From Prolixibacteraceae bacterium (lineage in GTDB: Bacteria > Bacteroidota > Bacteroidia > Bacteroidales > Prolixibacteraceae): a DNA stretch of 42,515 bases. The notes beneath the pieces were generated by a model. That model saw nothing but the letters and a program-made list of their open reading frames with translations, did not search any database and was not told where the DNA came from. The translations under genes and the position numbers were made by a program. Below are positions 16,543 to 26,169 of this stretch, one piece after another (within the stretch, counting starts at the first letter, position 1; every line of letters starts with the position of its first letter). The stretch covers positions 1-42,515 of the forward strand of contig JAGODU010000016.1 of assembly GCA_017998095.1 (NCBI GenBank), in the 5' to 3' direction.

Positions 16543-18435
16543 CTAGTTTACATTTGAATCTAAAATACTATTAATTGTTTTAATTATTCCTTCAGAATCA
16601 AATCCACACTCTCTATAAAGTTCATCAGGCTTTCCATGACCAACAAAATAGTCACCTACTCCAAGAATTATAACATCAGTAGAATATCTATGACTGTTAA
16701 CAAACTCAACTACTGCACTTCCCAAGCCTCCTTTAACTGTTCCATCTTCAACAGTAATAAGAGTTTTAAATCTTGAGCAGGCTTCATGTAACAAATCTTC
16801 ATCAATTGGTTTTAAGAACCTCATATCATAATGACAAACAGAATATCTATCACCAATTTTTTGTATTGCTTCTTCGACAAAATTTCCAGGATGACCAATA
16901 GATAAAATTCCGATATCATTACCTTCTCTTATTTTCCTTCCTTTTCCTATCTCAATCTCAGTAAAAGGTCTTCTCCAATCTCTAAGTACTCCTCTTCCTC
17001 TGGGATACCTTATAACAAAAGGTCCAGGGGTTAATTTCTGAGCAGTGTACATTAAATTTCTTAATTCCTCCTCATTAACAGGAGCAGAAATTATTAAATT
17101 CGGGATACATCTTAGAAAAGCCAGATCAAATACACCATGATGCGTTGCTCCGTCTGCGCCAACTAAGCCCCCCCGGTCAAAACAGAAAATAACTTTTAGA
17201 TTCTGGATAGCAACATCATGAATTATCTGATCATATGCTCTTTGCGAAAAAGAAGAATAAATGTTACAAAAAGGCACCATGCCAGATGAAGCAAGACCAG
17301 CAGCAAAGGTTGCTGAATGTTGTTCAGCTATTCCAACATCAAAAACCCTGTCAGGAATTTCATTTTTCATTAGGTTTAAAGAACAACCGGTAAGCATTGC
17401 AGGTGTTATGCCAACAATTTTATTATTTAATCTTGCAAGCTCAAGAATAGTCTCTCCAAAAACATCCTGATATAAAGGCGGTTCTAATTCATTTCCCGGA
17501 ATAATAGGTTCACCTGTTTTAATATCAAACTTCCCTGGAGCATGAAATAAAGTTTGATTACATTCCGCCGGAAGGTAACCTTTCCCTTTAGTTGTGATTA
17601 TATGTAGAATTTTTGGTCCCGGAAACTTTCTCAATTGAGAAAGGACTTTAACCAGTAATCTAACATTATGACCATCAATCGGACCAAAATAACGGATATT
17701 AAAAGATTCAAATAAATTACTTTCCTTAAGGAAAAATGATTTTGTAGAATGTTCAATCTTCTGAACAGTATTCCTTGCTTTAACAAAACGACTAAGAAAA
17801 TTCCAGATTTTATCTTTAACTTTATTATAAGTTGAAGATGTAGCAATTTTAATCAGGTATTTGTTTAATCCTCCAACATTAGGATCAATAGCCATATTAT
17901 TATCATTCAACACTATAAGAACATCGGGATTAGATACACTGGAATTATTTAATGCTTCAAAAGCCATTCCCCCTGTAAGAGCACCATCGCCAATTACTGC
18001 AATAACTTTATTATCATCTTCTTTTAACTTTGATGCAATAGCCATACCTAAAGCTGCAGAAATAGAAGTTGATGAGTGGCCAGTTCCAAACGAATCAAAA
18101 ACACTCTCTTTGATATTTGGGAAACCGCTTATCCCTCCATATTTTCTGTTTGTATTAAATTGATCTCTTCTGCCCGTAAGTATTTTGTGTCCGTATGCCT
18201 GATGCCCCACATCCCAAACAAGCTTATCAAGAGGTGTATTATAAACATAGTGAATTGCTACTGTTAATTCAACTACCCCCAGACTTGCTCCAAAATGACC
18301 AGGATTTTTGGAAAGCTCTTCAATTAGAAAGTCCCTTAATTCAGCACAAACATCCTCCAATTGATTCTCAGGTATTTTTCTTAAATCCTCTGGAGAATTT
18401 ATCTTATTCAAAAATTTATAGTCGTCTACTGACAT
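16543..18435 (-). CDS. dxs: 1-deoxy-D-xylulose-5-phosphate synthase
   Basis: The product is 630 residues, the normal length. The thiamine-diphosphate site is visible: GHQAYGHKILTGR near residue 77-89, then the GDGALTGGMAFEALNN motif, and in the central domain DRGGLVGADGATHHGVFDLA. It joins pyruvate and glyceraldehyde 3-phosphate to make DXP, the first step of the MEP isoprenoid pathway and a precursor for thiamine and pyridoxal. No other MEP gene is adjacent. It heads an operon with a sensor kinase 5 bp downstream and a small membrane protein. A TATATTTG -7 match lies about 40 bp upstream. Confidence 0.98.
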   Translation of the reverse strand: MSVDDYKFLNKINSPEDLRKIPENQLEDVCAELRDFLIEELSKNPGHFGASLGVVELTVAIHYVYNTPLDKLVWDVGHQAYGHKILTGRRDQFNTNRKYGGISGFPNIKESVFDSFGTGHSSTSISAALGMAIASKLKEDDNKVIAVIGDGALTGGMAFEALNNSSVSNPDVLIVLNDNNMAIDPNVGGLNKYLIKIATSSTYNKVKDKIWNFLSRFVKARNTVQKIEHSTKSFFLKESNLFESFNIRYFGPIDGHNVRLLVKVLSQLRKFPGPKILHIITTKGKGYLPAECNQTLFHAPGKFDIKTGEPIIPGNELEPPLYQDVFGETILELARLNNKIVGITPAMLTGCSLNLMKNEIPDRVFDVGIAEQHSATFAAGLASSGMVPFCNIYSSFSQRAYDQIIHDVAIQNLKVIFCFDRGGLVGADGATHHGVFDLAFLRCIPNLIISAPVNEEELRNLMYTAQKLTPGPFVIRYPRGRGVLRDWRRPFTEIEIGKGRKIREGNDIGILSIGHPGNFVEEAIQKIGDRYSVCHYDMRFLKPIDEDLLHEACSRFKTLITVEDGTVKGGLGSAVVEFVNSHRYSTDVIILGVGDYFVGHGKPDELYRECGFDSEGIIKTINSILDSNVN

Positions 18436-18475
18436 GTTATAAAAAAAATCTAATATAGCACTATGTGAAACAATT

Positions 18476-18483
18476 CAAATATA
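18476..18483 (-). promoter_or_regulatory. Probable -7 element of the dxs operon
   Basis: The minus strand reads TATATTTG, an exact TAnnTTTG match, 40 bp before the dxs ATG. The -33 region has no clear TTTG at 19-21 bp. The surrounding DNA is very AT-rich. Confidence 0.35.
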
Positions 18484-18703
18484 AAAATAGTCATATATAA
18501 ACACTCTGAAAGAGATTATGTTGATATGATTTTTAAAAATGGACTTCAGAATTTTATTTATTTTTTCAAATAAATGTTTTATTTGATGTTTAAAACTCAT
18601 AATATTTTTATCAATGAACTGTAAATAAATTTGTTAATTTTAAAAATATTATAACGCAAAATCCGTATTAAAAATATAATCAGAAAATAAAAATAATACA
18701 AAA

Positions 18704-19714
18704 ATGGAAATTAAAAGATTAATTATTTCAATCAGCTTCTGCTCTTTATTATTGTTTACATCATGCATGCCTCTAAAGCAATTCAATGAATTGAAAACTA
18801 AAGCAGATAATTACCAGAAAGATAATGAAACCTTAAAAGAAGAAAACCGCAATTTAACAGTAGAAGTTAATGAATTAGACGGGAAAGTACTATCATTTCA
18901 GAAGAAAGTTTATGCATTAGAACAAGAACTCGAAAAGTTCAAAAAAGAAAAAGAATCACTTTTAACTGAAAAAGAAAACCTTTCAAAACATAGAATGGAA
19001 CTGGAAAGTCAAATCAACAAATTAAAAGATGGAAGTTCTGAAGAAATTACCAAGCTTTTAAATGAACTTCAGGTTCTTCAAAATGATTTGCAGGATCGTG
19101 AAAACAGAGTAAAGAAATCTGAAGTTGAATTGACTGAAAAAGAACAAAAATTAAAAGAAGCACTAGCGAAATATAATGAACAGCAGGAGAAACTTACAGA
19201 GCTTCAATCAGCTCTATCCAAACAAAAAGATGCTGTTTCCTCACTTAAAGAAAAATTAAACCATGCTCTTATGGGTTTTTATGATCAGGGATTAAGCGTT
19301 AACGAAAAGAACGGAAAGATTTATGTTTCATTAGATGAACAGCTGCTTTTTCAAACCGGTAGCTATTCTGTAGATTCAAAAGGTCAGGAAGCTCTTAAAA
19401 GCCTTAGCGAAGTTCTTGCAGGAAATCCTGACATTAATGTTTTAATCGAAGGACACACTGATGATGTTCCATTAACTGGTTCCGGACAAATAAAAGACAA
19501 CTGGGATTTAAGTGTTATGAGGGCAACTTCAGTTGCTAAGATAATCCTCATTAATAAAAAGATTAATCCACAAAGAATAACCGCAGCCGGCCGAAGTGAG
19601 TATTCTCCTTTAGTTTCCTCAAAAACACCGGAAGCAAGAAAAAAGAACAGAAGAACTGAAATTATTTTAACCCCAAACTTAACTGAAGTGTTTAAAATTA
19701 TTCAATCGAATTAA
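18704..19714 (+). CDS. OmpA-family lipoprotein with a coiled-coil stalk
   Basis: The product is 336 residues. The lipobox LFTSC places the lipidated cysteine at C21. Residues about 30-190 are a long charged heptad coiled coil (KEKESLLTEKENLSKHRMEL and following). Residues about 205-325 are an OmpA/MotB peptidoglycan-binding domain with the motif IEGHTDDVPL, then NWDLSVMRATSVAKIIL and the closing EARKKNRRTEIIL. It is probably anchored in the outer membrane by lipid, with the stalk spanning the periplasm to bind peptidoglycan. The order (stalk then OmpA domain, no MotB transmembrane helix) separates it from flagellar stators. It is monocistronic with a strong terminator. A 268-bp region without another gene precedes it. 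Confidence 0.92.
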   Translation: MEIKRLIISISFCSLLLFTSCMPLKQFNELKTKADNYQKDNETLKEENRNLTVEVNELDGKVLSFQKKVYALEQELEKFKKEKESLLTEKENLSKHRMELESQINKLKDGSSEEITKLLNELQVLQNDLQDRENRVKKSEVELTEKEQKLKEALAKYNEQQEKLTELQSALSKQKDAVSSLKEKLNHALMGFYDQGLSVNEKNGKIYVSLDEQLLFQTGSYSVDSKGQEALKSLSEVLAGNPDINVLIEGHTDDVPLTGSGQIKDNWDLSVMRATSVAKIILINKKINPQRITAAGRSEYSPLVSSKTPEARKKNRRTEIILTPNLTEVFKIIQSN

Positions 19715-19734
19715 AATAAAATTTTCAAAACTCT

Positions 19735-19770
19735 GGTGTCTGAAATTGAATTTCAGACACCTATTTTTTT
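19735..19770 (+). terminator. Strong intrinsic terminator of the OmpA-lipoprotein gene, shared with the convergent gene
   Basis: GGTGTCTGAAA (19735-19745) pairs perfectly with TTTCAGACACC (19751-19761) around TTGAA, and TTTTTTT follows at 19764-19770. The 3' arm ends on the first base of the stop codon of the minus-strand lipoprotein gene. On the minus strand the T-tract is weak, so it works mainly on plus. Confidence 0.9.
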
Positions 19771-22544
19771 ATATAGTAGTTGTATAAATATCCATCCGGA
19801 CTATTGGTCAATAAGTTGAAATTTGAGCTTCCTTCACTAATTAAACCAATACTAAACTCTGAAGATCCTTCAAGTGGAAAATCATTATATAATGATCCGT
19901 TTAAATTAAACAAGAATATTTTATTTGAACCTTTGCATGTTACACCAATCTTCTTTTCATCAGAATTAAAAGTATATACTCCAGGCAAATAATCTATATT
20001 GCATTCCAATTTTTGAGAAAACAAACTTCTTCCAATATTATCTTGTACATATATTTGATTTTTCTGTGCGAAAATGTATTCATCTTCTTCATCTTTGTCG
20101 ACATTTGATGCCATGAAATAATGCGTGTCATCAAACCTGTTGAACTCGACTACCTCATGACTTCCATTGAAATATGTGCGATGAATTCTACCCTCATTAT
20201 CTGTTGTAACTAATCTTGATTCATGAGAAGAAGTTCTTTTTTCAAAATACACTTTATTATTTGCTGAATGCTGATATACAACATCCGTATTAACTCTGAT
20301 ATTTCCCTTCCTGTCAAGAATGTAATCCTTCATTAAATCTGATGCAATTATATAATCACGACCTTCAATTATCACATGCTGTAATGGGAATCTTACCGGA
20401 TGATCTGTTTTGAATAATTCCCATCCTTCCACCATTTCTCCTTCCTGATCGTAAGCATAAATCAAATGATCTTCGCATGCTACAAAAAAACGATAATTAT
20501 CATTCTTCTCATAGTCAAAAACTGCAACCCCATTAACAGCCTTTGCCCTGAATGTCAATGGAAAATTACCAACATCGTTCCCATTCCGGTCAATTATGTA
20601 AAGTTTTTCAGAAGTATTAAAAACAAGTTGTTTCTTTCCATTGTTAAAAAAATCAATCTGATGTATTTCTCCTAAAATTGGAGATTCAATTTTCATTTGC
20701 CATAAAATTCTACCAACATTATTTATTAAATAGAAATTGTTTTCATTGTCCTGTAAAACTATGTCTTTATTGGCTGGATCCTGAAAATTATCTACAAACT
20801 GGGGCATAAATTCTGAACGGGATGATAACCTGCTTTGCCAAACTGTTTTAGGTTTAGATTCAATATTTGAATCAAAAGAAATAACTGCATTGTTATAAAT
20901 ATTACCTCCTGAATTGCTTACCTGCCATGCAAAATTTTTAAACTTTCTTAATTCATTATTACCTGATACTCTGCTTGCAACGTTTTTATCAAAAAATACC
21001 TCTGAAATTGATAATGAAACAGGTATGTTACAATAAAAGTTAAAATTATTATTTGTTGTAAGACCTGATTGAAATTTACTATATCCAGAATCTGATAATA
21101 ATGTTTCCCCCAGAACATTCGACATAATAATCTTGCTTAATGATTCAAAAGAATCGGCGAATAAAATGTAATTATTATAAACTGTAAACCAATTAGTCTT
21201 AGTACTTTGAAAAAACCTTCCAAATAATAATGAAGGAATATTATCTACCGGACATTTATGAAGCATGAATTTTGTCTGTTCGTCAATAATAAACTGTTTG
21301 TTTAATTCATCCTTTGCAAACTTCTTTGATTTATAAAAGGACTCCTGGAATTCAAGCATTTTCTTGTAAGTATAACTCCCGCTTTTAACCTTAACATAAA
21401 AAGCCCCTCTTTTATCTGATAAATACTGATCTGTAACAATTCCTGAAACAGCTACTTCTTTATCTAATATTTCAGAAAACAACTTTTCAATATTATATCC
21501 TGTATTTTTTTCAATCTCTTTTATTTGATTTTCTGTTTTCGATAAAGAATTTTGTTCTTTCCTGTAATTTCTAATTCGCTCAAAAAAAAGATTAATATCA
21601 GATATATAAAACTTTAAAAAATGAGGAACTCCTGAAGGTATTACTTCTTCTATCTTGCTTACTCCTGGTTTTTGTCCATTTAAAAGATACGAAAAATAAC
21701 CTTCTCCTTCATCCCCTTTAGAAAATCCACTCACAATTATTTTATCAGATTTAAAAGAAAAATCCAATTCTGTCCAACGCTTATCAGAATTCAATAGTTC
21801 TGATTTATTCTTCATTTGGTCCGACAAAAAATTGTTTATTAAATAGTTAGCCTTACCATGATTAATGAAAAGATTTAAATCGGCTTTATTATCAATAGTC
21901 TTTTTTAGTGAAGTAAAATCATTATCTTCTTCTATAGAAGTTAATTCAATTTGCCTTAATGATTCTTCAATTAAAAGTGAATTACAACTAACAATCAATA
22001 GATTATGTGCAAAAACATAAGCCATTCTTAGCTCAGACTTTTCACTTTCATATATCTCAATAATTGTATTTTTATTATATCGTCTTTTCTTGGTTAAGAA
22101 TTTATTGTCATTAGCATATTTTTCAATGAAGCTTTCAATGTAATCTTCTTCCGAATTATTATTTAGCGAAATAGTATAAAGATATTCCTTTTCATTCTTA
22201 CCCACTATATTCAATGCACCATATACTTCTCTACCCTTTGCAAACTTTTTAAATTCAGGGTACTTCTTTGATAATTGCTCAAATACTTTCTGGTTATTTT
22301 GAAAATGTTTAAGAAACTGATATTGTGAGATTATTTCCCACCAGAGGTATTTATTTTCTAATGATTCAGATAATTCACAAAGGTCTTTTATCTTAAAAAT
22401 TAATGTTGATGAATGAGGTATAGCATCTAAAGGTGATAATTCTTCTTTTTCCTTAAAGATACAAGAATTAAATATTCCCGATAAAATTAGAATTACAGAG
22501 ATAAACAATAAAAACCCTTTAGCAAATAATCTATTCATGTTCAT
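19761..22544 (-). CDS. Large lipoprotein: DUF3352-like region plus C-terminal beta-propeller
   Basis: The product is 927 residues. The signal sequence ends in a lipobox-like GIFNSC (C28). Residues about 40-540 resemble DUF3352-type envelope proteins, starting LDAIPHSSTLIFKIKDL and continuing with repeated alpha/beta segments such as REVYGALNIVGKNE and KEVAVSGIVTDQYL. Residues about 575-925 contain at least five propeller-blade-like repeats of the PQQ/WD type: LINNVGRILWQMKI, LYIIDRNGNDVGNFPL, LIYAYDQEGEMVEGW, ILDRKGNIRVNTD and YVQDNIGRSLFSQKL. It probably sits at the outer membrane. It is 11 bp downstream of a beta-barrel gene, which suggests a two-protein envelope complex. Domain assignment by eye is moderate; function is unknown. 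A start at M3 is equally possible. Confidence 0.75.
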   Translation of the reverse strand: MNMNRLFAKGFLLFISVILILSGIFNSCIFKEKEELSPLDAIPHSSTLIFKIKDLCELSESLENKYLWWEIISQYQFLKHFQNNQKVFEQLSKKYPEFKKFAKGREVYGALNIVGKNEKEYLYTISLNNNSEEDYIESFIEKYANDNKFLTKKRRYNKNTIIEIYESEKSELRMAYVFAHNLLIVSCNSLLIEESLRQIELTSIEEDNDFTSLKKTIDNKADLNLFINHGKANYLINNFLSDQMKNKSELLNSDKRWTELDFSFKSDKIIVSGFSKGDEGEGYFSYLLNGQKPGVSKIEEVIPSGVPHFLKFYISDINLFFERIRNYRKEQNSLSKTENQIKEIEKNTGYNIEKLFSEILDKEVAVSGIVTDQYLSDKRGAFYVKVKSGSYTYKKMLEFQESFYKSKKFAKDELNKQFIIDEQTKFMLHKCPVDNIPSLLFGRFFQSTKTNWFTVYNNYILFADSFESLSKIIMSNVLGETLLSDSGYSKFQSGLTTNNNFNFYCNIPVSLSISEVFFDKNVASRVSGNNELRKFKNFAWQVSNSGGNIYNNAVISFDSNIESKPKTVWQSRLSSRSEFMPQFVDNFQDPANKDIVLQDNENNFYLINNVGRILWQMKIESPILGEIHQIDFFNNGKKQLVFNTSEKLYIIDRNGNDVGNFPLTFRAKAVNGVAVFDYEKNDNYRFFVACEDHLIYAYDQEGEMVEGWELFKTDHPVRFPLQHVIIEGRDYIIASDLMKDYILDRKGNIRVNTDVVYQHSANNKVYFEKRTSSHESRLVTTDNEGRIHRTYFNGSHEVVEFNRFDDTHYFMASNVDKDEEDEYIFAQKNQIYVQDNIGRSLFSQKLECNIDYLPGVYTFNSDEKKIGVTCKGSNKIFLFNLNGSLYNDFPLEGSSEFSIGLISEGSSNFNLLTNSPDGYLYNYYIKK

Positions 22545-22555
22545 TACTAAAATTT

Positions 22556-23533
22556 CTATTTGAATAAATTCCCAAAATTATCATTATAAAACGGAAGTCT
22601 TTCATGAAGTGTGTACTTTGTTGGTTTTTTTTGAAACTTAGAATAATAAGATCTGTACCTGTTATAATAAAAAGGCAAAGCCAAATGTCTTGTTTCTCTT
22701 CTGGTATCAAAATTAAAAAAATAAGAAACCCCAAACAAGAATTTACCAGTAACATCAATATATGGAATTAAATATTTATTAATATTTTCCTCCGGAATAT
22801 CTAATGTTAAATCAGAACTGTACCTCCTTAAACCATCAACATAATCGGCATTTATAAAATTAAAACCAAACTCAAACGATATAAATATTCTATCAGTTAG
22901 TTGATAGTTCAATCCAAACGCAGGACTTATTACAAATCTCGAGTAGAAATCAGAATCAAATCTGTCATACCTATATAAAGGATCAGAAAAACCTGTAAAA
23001 GCATAATTCGCTTTTTCCCTGTACCCTAACTCAGAATTTATTAAAGCCAACCCTAATCCAATTTTTGAATACATATTTAATTCGATAAATCCCTTTGAGA
23101 ATGAACTAAAATTAATAAAATTGTATTTCAAAAAAAATGAGAGATTAAGAATATCTGACTTGTAGGAAATAGGATAAGGAAGAAACTTCCTTTCATCGTT
23201 GTTAAATATTGAAGTATTATTAAGAAATACTACATCAGAAGGATTAAAACGATAGCCATTATAAAAGGACATTCCCAAATCCATCCCAATATCAATTCTT
23301 TCCCATACCATCTTCGCCAATTGTAAATTAAAGCAGATGTCAGGCATATTACTCATATCATTAGTAAAATCAGTGAAATCCCGTTTAATTTCACTGACAA
23401 GTAAAGTAGGACCTATCTGAAAAGAAGTATTCCAGTTTGTCTCAAAATTATTCTCTTCAGTCAACCATCCCTGCCCGGACACATGTGATGATAATAAGAC
23501 AAGTAAAAATATGAAAACATTCTTCCCCCTCAT
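22556..23533 (-). CDS. Predicted outer-membrane beta-barrel protein
   Basis: The product is 325 residues. The signal peptide spans about 1-20 (ending HVSGQ). The mature part alternates hydrophobic and polar residues with many aromatic girdle residues (GLNYQLTDRIFISFEFGFNF, YIDVTGKFLFGVSYFFNF), as in PorT/OMP_b-brl type barrels of 8-12 strands. A roughly 45-residue Tyr/Arg-rich tail follows the last strand (RYRSYYSKFQKKPTKYTLHE). The lack of plug or TonB box argues against a TonB receptor. It is 64 bp downstream of the U32 gene and 11 bp upstream of the large lipoprotein gene. Specific function unknown. Confidence 0.8.
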   Translation of the reverse strand: MRGKNVFIFLLVLLSSHVSGQGWLTEENNFETNWNTSFQIGPTLLVSEIKRDFTDFTNDMSNMPDICFNLQLAKMVWERIDIGMDLGMSFYNGYRFNPSDVVFLNNTSIFNNDERKFLPYPISYKSDILNLSFFLKYNFINFSSFSKGFIELNMYSKIGLGLALINSELGYREKANYAFTGFSDPLYRYDRFDSDFYSRFVISPAFGLNYQLTDRIFISFEFGFNFINADYVDGLRRYSSDLTLDIPEENINKYLIPYIDVTGKFLFGVSYFFNFDTRRETRHLALPFYYNRYRSYYSKFQKKPTKYTLHERLPFYNDNFGNLFK

Positions 23534-23597
23534 ATTGATATGTTTTCAACTCAGAAACAAAAAATAAAAAGCATAAAAAAACATTCAGAAATGAAAG

Positions 23598-24854
23598 CTA
23601 TTGTTTTTTCACTTCAGTTGAATTTACAATCTTATACAACTTATCTGATTTCCTGATTTTTGATTTTACTGGAATAGAACATCTCTCCCCTTTTGATGCT
23701 TTATCCACTTTTTTCAAATCAACTCTTATTTCTTCGACGACAGTTTCTATAACTCCTGTTGTCTGACCTATTATCAATATATTATCCCCGACTTTTAATT
23801 CCTGAGTTTCAATTTTAAATTCAGCAACTTCAAGATTAGAGAAATAATTCAAATTTTTCCCAATATATATTTTCCTTTTTGAAGCTTCAGAACCATAATT
23901 ACTGCTCCACTCTCCAAGTCTTTGACCTAGATAATAACCATTCCAAAAGCCCCTGTTAAAAACTGTTGCGAGTCTCTCATCCCACTTTTGAATTTTTTCC
24001 AATGTAAGTGAATTATCGATGTATGATTCAACTGCTTCTCTGTAACATTCAACAACAGTCTTGACATATTCCGGAGATCTTGCTCTTCCTTCAATCTTTA
24101 AAACTGAAACACCCGAATCAAGAATTTTATTTAGGAAATGAATAGTTTTAAGATCCTTTGGTGACATTATATATTCATTGTCAATCTCCATCTCATAACC
24201 AGTTTCTTTTTCAAATACCTGATACCCTCGTCTGCAAACCTGCATGCAACTTCCACGATTGGCTGATGAATTCATTTCATGAAGACTCAGGTAACATTTA
24301 CCAGATACTGCCATGCATAATGCACCATGAATAAATATCTCAGTTTGTACAAGTTCCCCTTTAGGTCCTCTAATATCCAACTCTTTTATTTGTCGGTTTA
24401 TTTCCCATATTCTGCCAATATTCATCTCCCTGGCCAAAACCATTACATCTGCAAATTGAGAATAAAACTTTATTGCTTCAATGTTGGTAATATTCAACTG
24501 TGTTGAAATATGAACCTCAACTCCTATATTTCTTGCGTACATTATAGCTGCCATATCAGAGGCAATTATTGCACTTACCCCTGCTTCTTTTGCAGCAATT
24601 ATTATTTCTTCAAGCTTGTTTAATTCGTTGTCAAAAACAATTGTATTTACAGTTAGATAAGACTTTACATTATTTTCAGTTGCAATAGCTGCAATTTTCC
24701 TGAGGTCTCCAATTGAAAAGTTGTTTGCTGAACGAGCTCTCATATTAAGATTCTCAACTCCAAAATAAACAGATCCTGCTCCTGCTTGAATAGCCGCACG
24801 TAACGTTTCATAAGACCCTACAGGGGCCATAATTTCAATATTCCTTTTTTCCAA
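23598..24854 (-). CDS. Peptidase U32-family protein (TrhP/YegQ-like tRNA or rRNA hydroxylation type)
   Basis: The product is 418 residues, the usual length. The N-terminus IEIMAPVGSYETLRAAIQAG and VYFGVENLNMRA are typical. The cysteine-rich U32 signature runs from residue 176 to 208: GALCMAVSGKCYLS then SANRGSCMQVCRR, with C180, C187, C203 and C207. It is followed by SPKDLKTIHFL and SVLKIEGRARSPEYV. The family was named as peptidases, but better studied members (TrhP, RlhA) are iron-sulfur, prephenate-dependent RNA hydroxylation enzymes, and that role is likelier here. It is in the same direction as its neighbours: the FG-GAP gene ends 54 bp upstream and the barrel gene begins 64 bp downstream. 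Confidence 0.92.
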   Translation of the reverse strand: MEKRNIEIMAPVGSYETLRAAIQAGAGSVYFGVENLNMRARSANNFSIGDLRKIAAIATENNVKSYLTVNTIVFDNELNKLEEIIIAAKEAGVSAIIASDMAAIMYARNIGVEVHISTQLNITNIEAIKFYSQFADVMVLAREMNIGRIWEINRQIKELDIRGPKGELVQTEIFIHGALCMAVSGKCYLSLHEMNSSANRGSCMQVCRRGYQVFEKETGYEMEIDNEYIMSPKDLKTIHFLNKILDSGVSVLKIEGRARSPEYVKTVVECYREAVESYIDNSLTLEKIQKWDERLATVFNRGFWNGYYLGQRLGEWSSNYGSEASKRKIYIGKNLNYFSNLEVAEFKIETQELKVGDNILIIGQTTGVIETVVEEIRVDLKKVDKASKGERCSIPVKSKIRKSDKLYKIVNSTEVKKQ

Positions 24855-24908
24855 CTCTCCTCTGTTTTATATAAATGTAGTAATTAAATAATTAAAAATA
24901 TATAAATG

Positions 24909-26129
24909 TCATTTTTTCCCATCATTCAGCCATATATCTATCCTTGGAGTATCCCATCTGTATGGTTTGCCAATAATATCATAATCACCGTCTCCGTCAA
25001 TATCTCCAACTCCGGTATTGTGTGAATCTATTGATGAAGATATATCTATGCGCTCAAAAATTCCTGAACCGGAGTTTATTAATAGAAAAATCTTGGGATC
25101 ACTCACTTCATTTGTTCTCATTTCAGCAGAAAGTATATCCAGATCACCATCTTTATCGAAATCAATAATTTTTAAACTATGTGCTTTCCGCAAATTCTTT
25201 TGTAGTATTGTTTGAATCCATACTCCCTTCTCGTAGTTGTAAACTACTAAAGGACCATCGCCTTCTCCGGGTGCCATAATTATCTCAGGCCGGTCTCCCT
25301 CATAAATCTGAGCAACTGCTATCCTGGCAGAAATATATGACTTATCAATTTCATTACACTTATATTCTTTCCCGTTATAGTTAAACCACATTCCTCCGGC
25401 TACTAAATCATCTATACCATCCAGATTAATATCTGCAGTACAAATTCCGGCATGAAAATTTACACCTACCTTGGCAAGTTCACTACCATTACTCTTTTGA
25501 AACATTTGCCCGTCAGTTGAATAAGTGTAAATCAATTCCAAAGGCCAAACATCTGTCTTCTCAATCTTTTCAGGACTTTCAGCAATATAAAGCGCATTTT
25601 CTCCCTGATTCCAGAATGCTAACTCCAATTCATGATCTCCATCGAAATCACCAAATGACATATCCTTGTGAAGCGGTGAACCACTCTTCTTAATGTAATT
25701 TCTTTTCCATTGTTTGGACGGACTATAATCAGGATAAGGATTCTCCCACCACCAGATTTGGTTTGATTCATTACTGCCTATCGCAAAATCCATATCTCCA
25801 TCTTTATCAATGTCTGCTATTGCAGAACTTTCTCCTGCCTGGATCTTCCTTTTCTCAATGAAGTACTTTTCCCATTTTTTACCGCCATTATGAACGTACA
25901 TTACGACTGAGGGTGCATCGGTCCCCTCTATAACAATAAATTCATCCTTGCTGTCTTTATTAAAATCAGCTACAATCAAATCTGACTGCATTGTGCCTTT
26001 GAAGGGTAATTCCAAATCTCCGTATTCAGTACTTAACTTTGTCCATCTGTATTTTGTGTTTGTATTTTGCCCCTGAGAAACAAAAAATACAGATATAAAA
26101 ACAATTGAAAGAATAATAAATTTTCTCAT
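24909..26129 (-). CDS. Exported FG-GAP/VCBS-repeat protein
   Basis: With the start chosen here the product is 406 residues. The signal peptide MRKFIILSIVFISVFFVSQG is at the very N-terminus. The frame opens 18 codons earlier (26183), but that would begin inside the hemD terminator and put the signal peptide internally. The mature protein carries five or more calcium-type FG-GAP/VCBS blades with DxDxDGDxD: IVADFNKDSKDEF, IADIDKDGDMDFAI, FGDFDGDHELELAF, TADINLDGIDDLVAGG, IIDFDKDGDLDILSAE and VGDIDGDGDYDIIGKP. These form a seven-bladed integrin-like propeller, usually on the cell surface or in the periplasm, for binding or scaffolding. No catalytic domain or secretion tail is seen. Ligand unknown. 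Confidence 0.88.
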   Translation of the reverse strand: MRKFIILSIVFISVFFVSQGQNTNTKYRWTKLSTEYGDLELPFKGTMQSDLIVADFNKDSKDEFIVIEGTDAPSVVMYVHNGGKKWEKYFIEKRKIQAGESSAIADIDKDGDMDFAIGSNESNQIWWWENPYPDYSPSKQWKRNYIKKSGSPLHKDMSFGDFDGDHELELAFWNQGENALYIAESPEKIEKTDVWPLELIYTYSTDGQMFQKSNGSELAKVGVNFHAGICTADINLDGIDDLVAGGMWFNYNGKEYKCNEIDKSYISARIAVAQIYEGDRPEIIMAPGEGDGPLVVYNYEKGVWIQTILQKNLRKAHSLKIIDFDKDGDLDILSAEMRTNEVSDPKIFLLINSGSGIFERIDISSSIDSHNTGVGDIDGDGDYDIIGKPYRWDTPRIDIWLNDGKK

Positions 26130-26169
26130 CCTTTGTATGTCTAAATGAAAATCACTCTGAGTAAAGATA

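Noticed and set aside
18704..19714. OmpA-family protein as a MotB flagellar stator
   Set aside because: It is a lipoprotein with no inner-membrane helix and no motA neighbour or flagellar genes.
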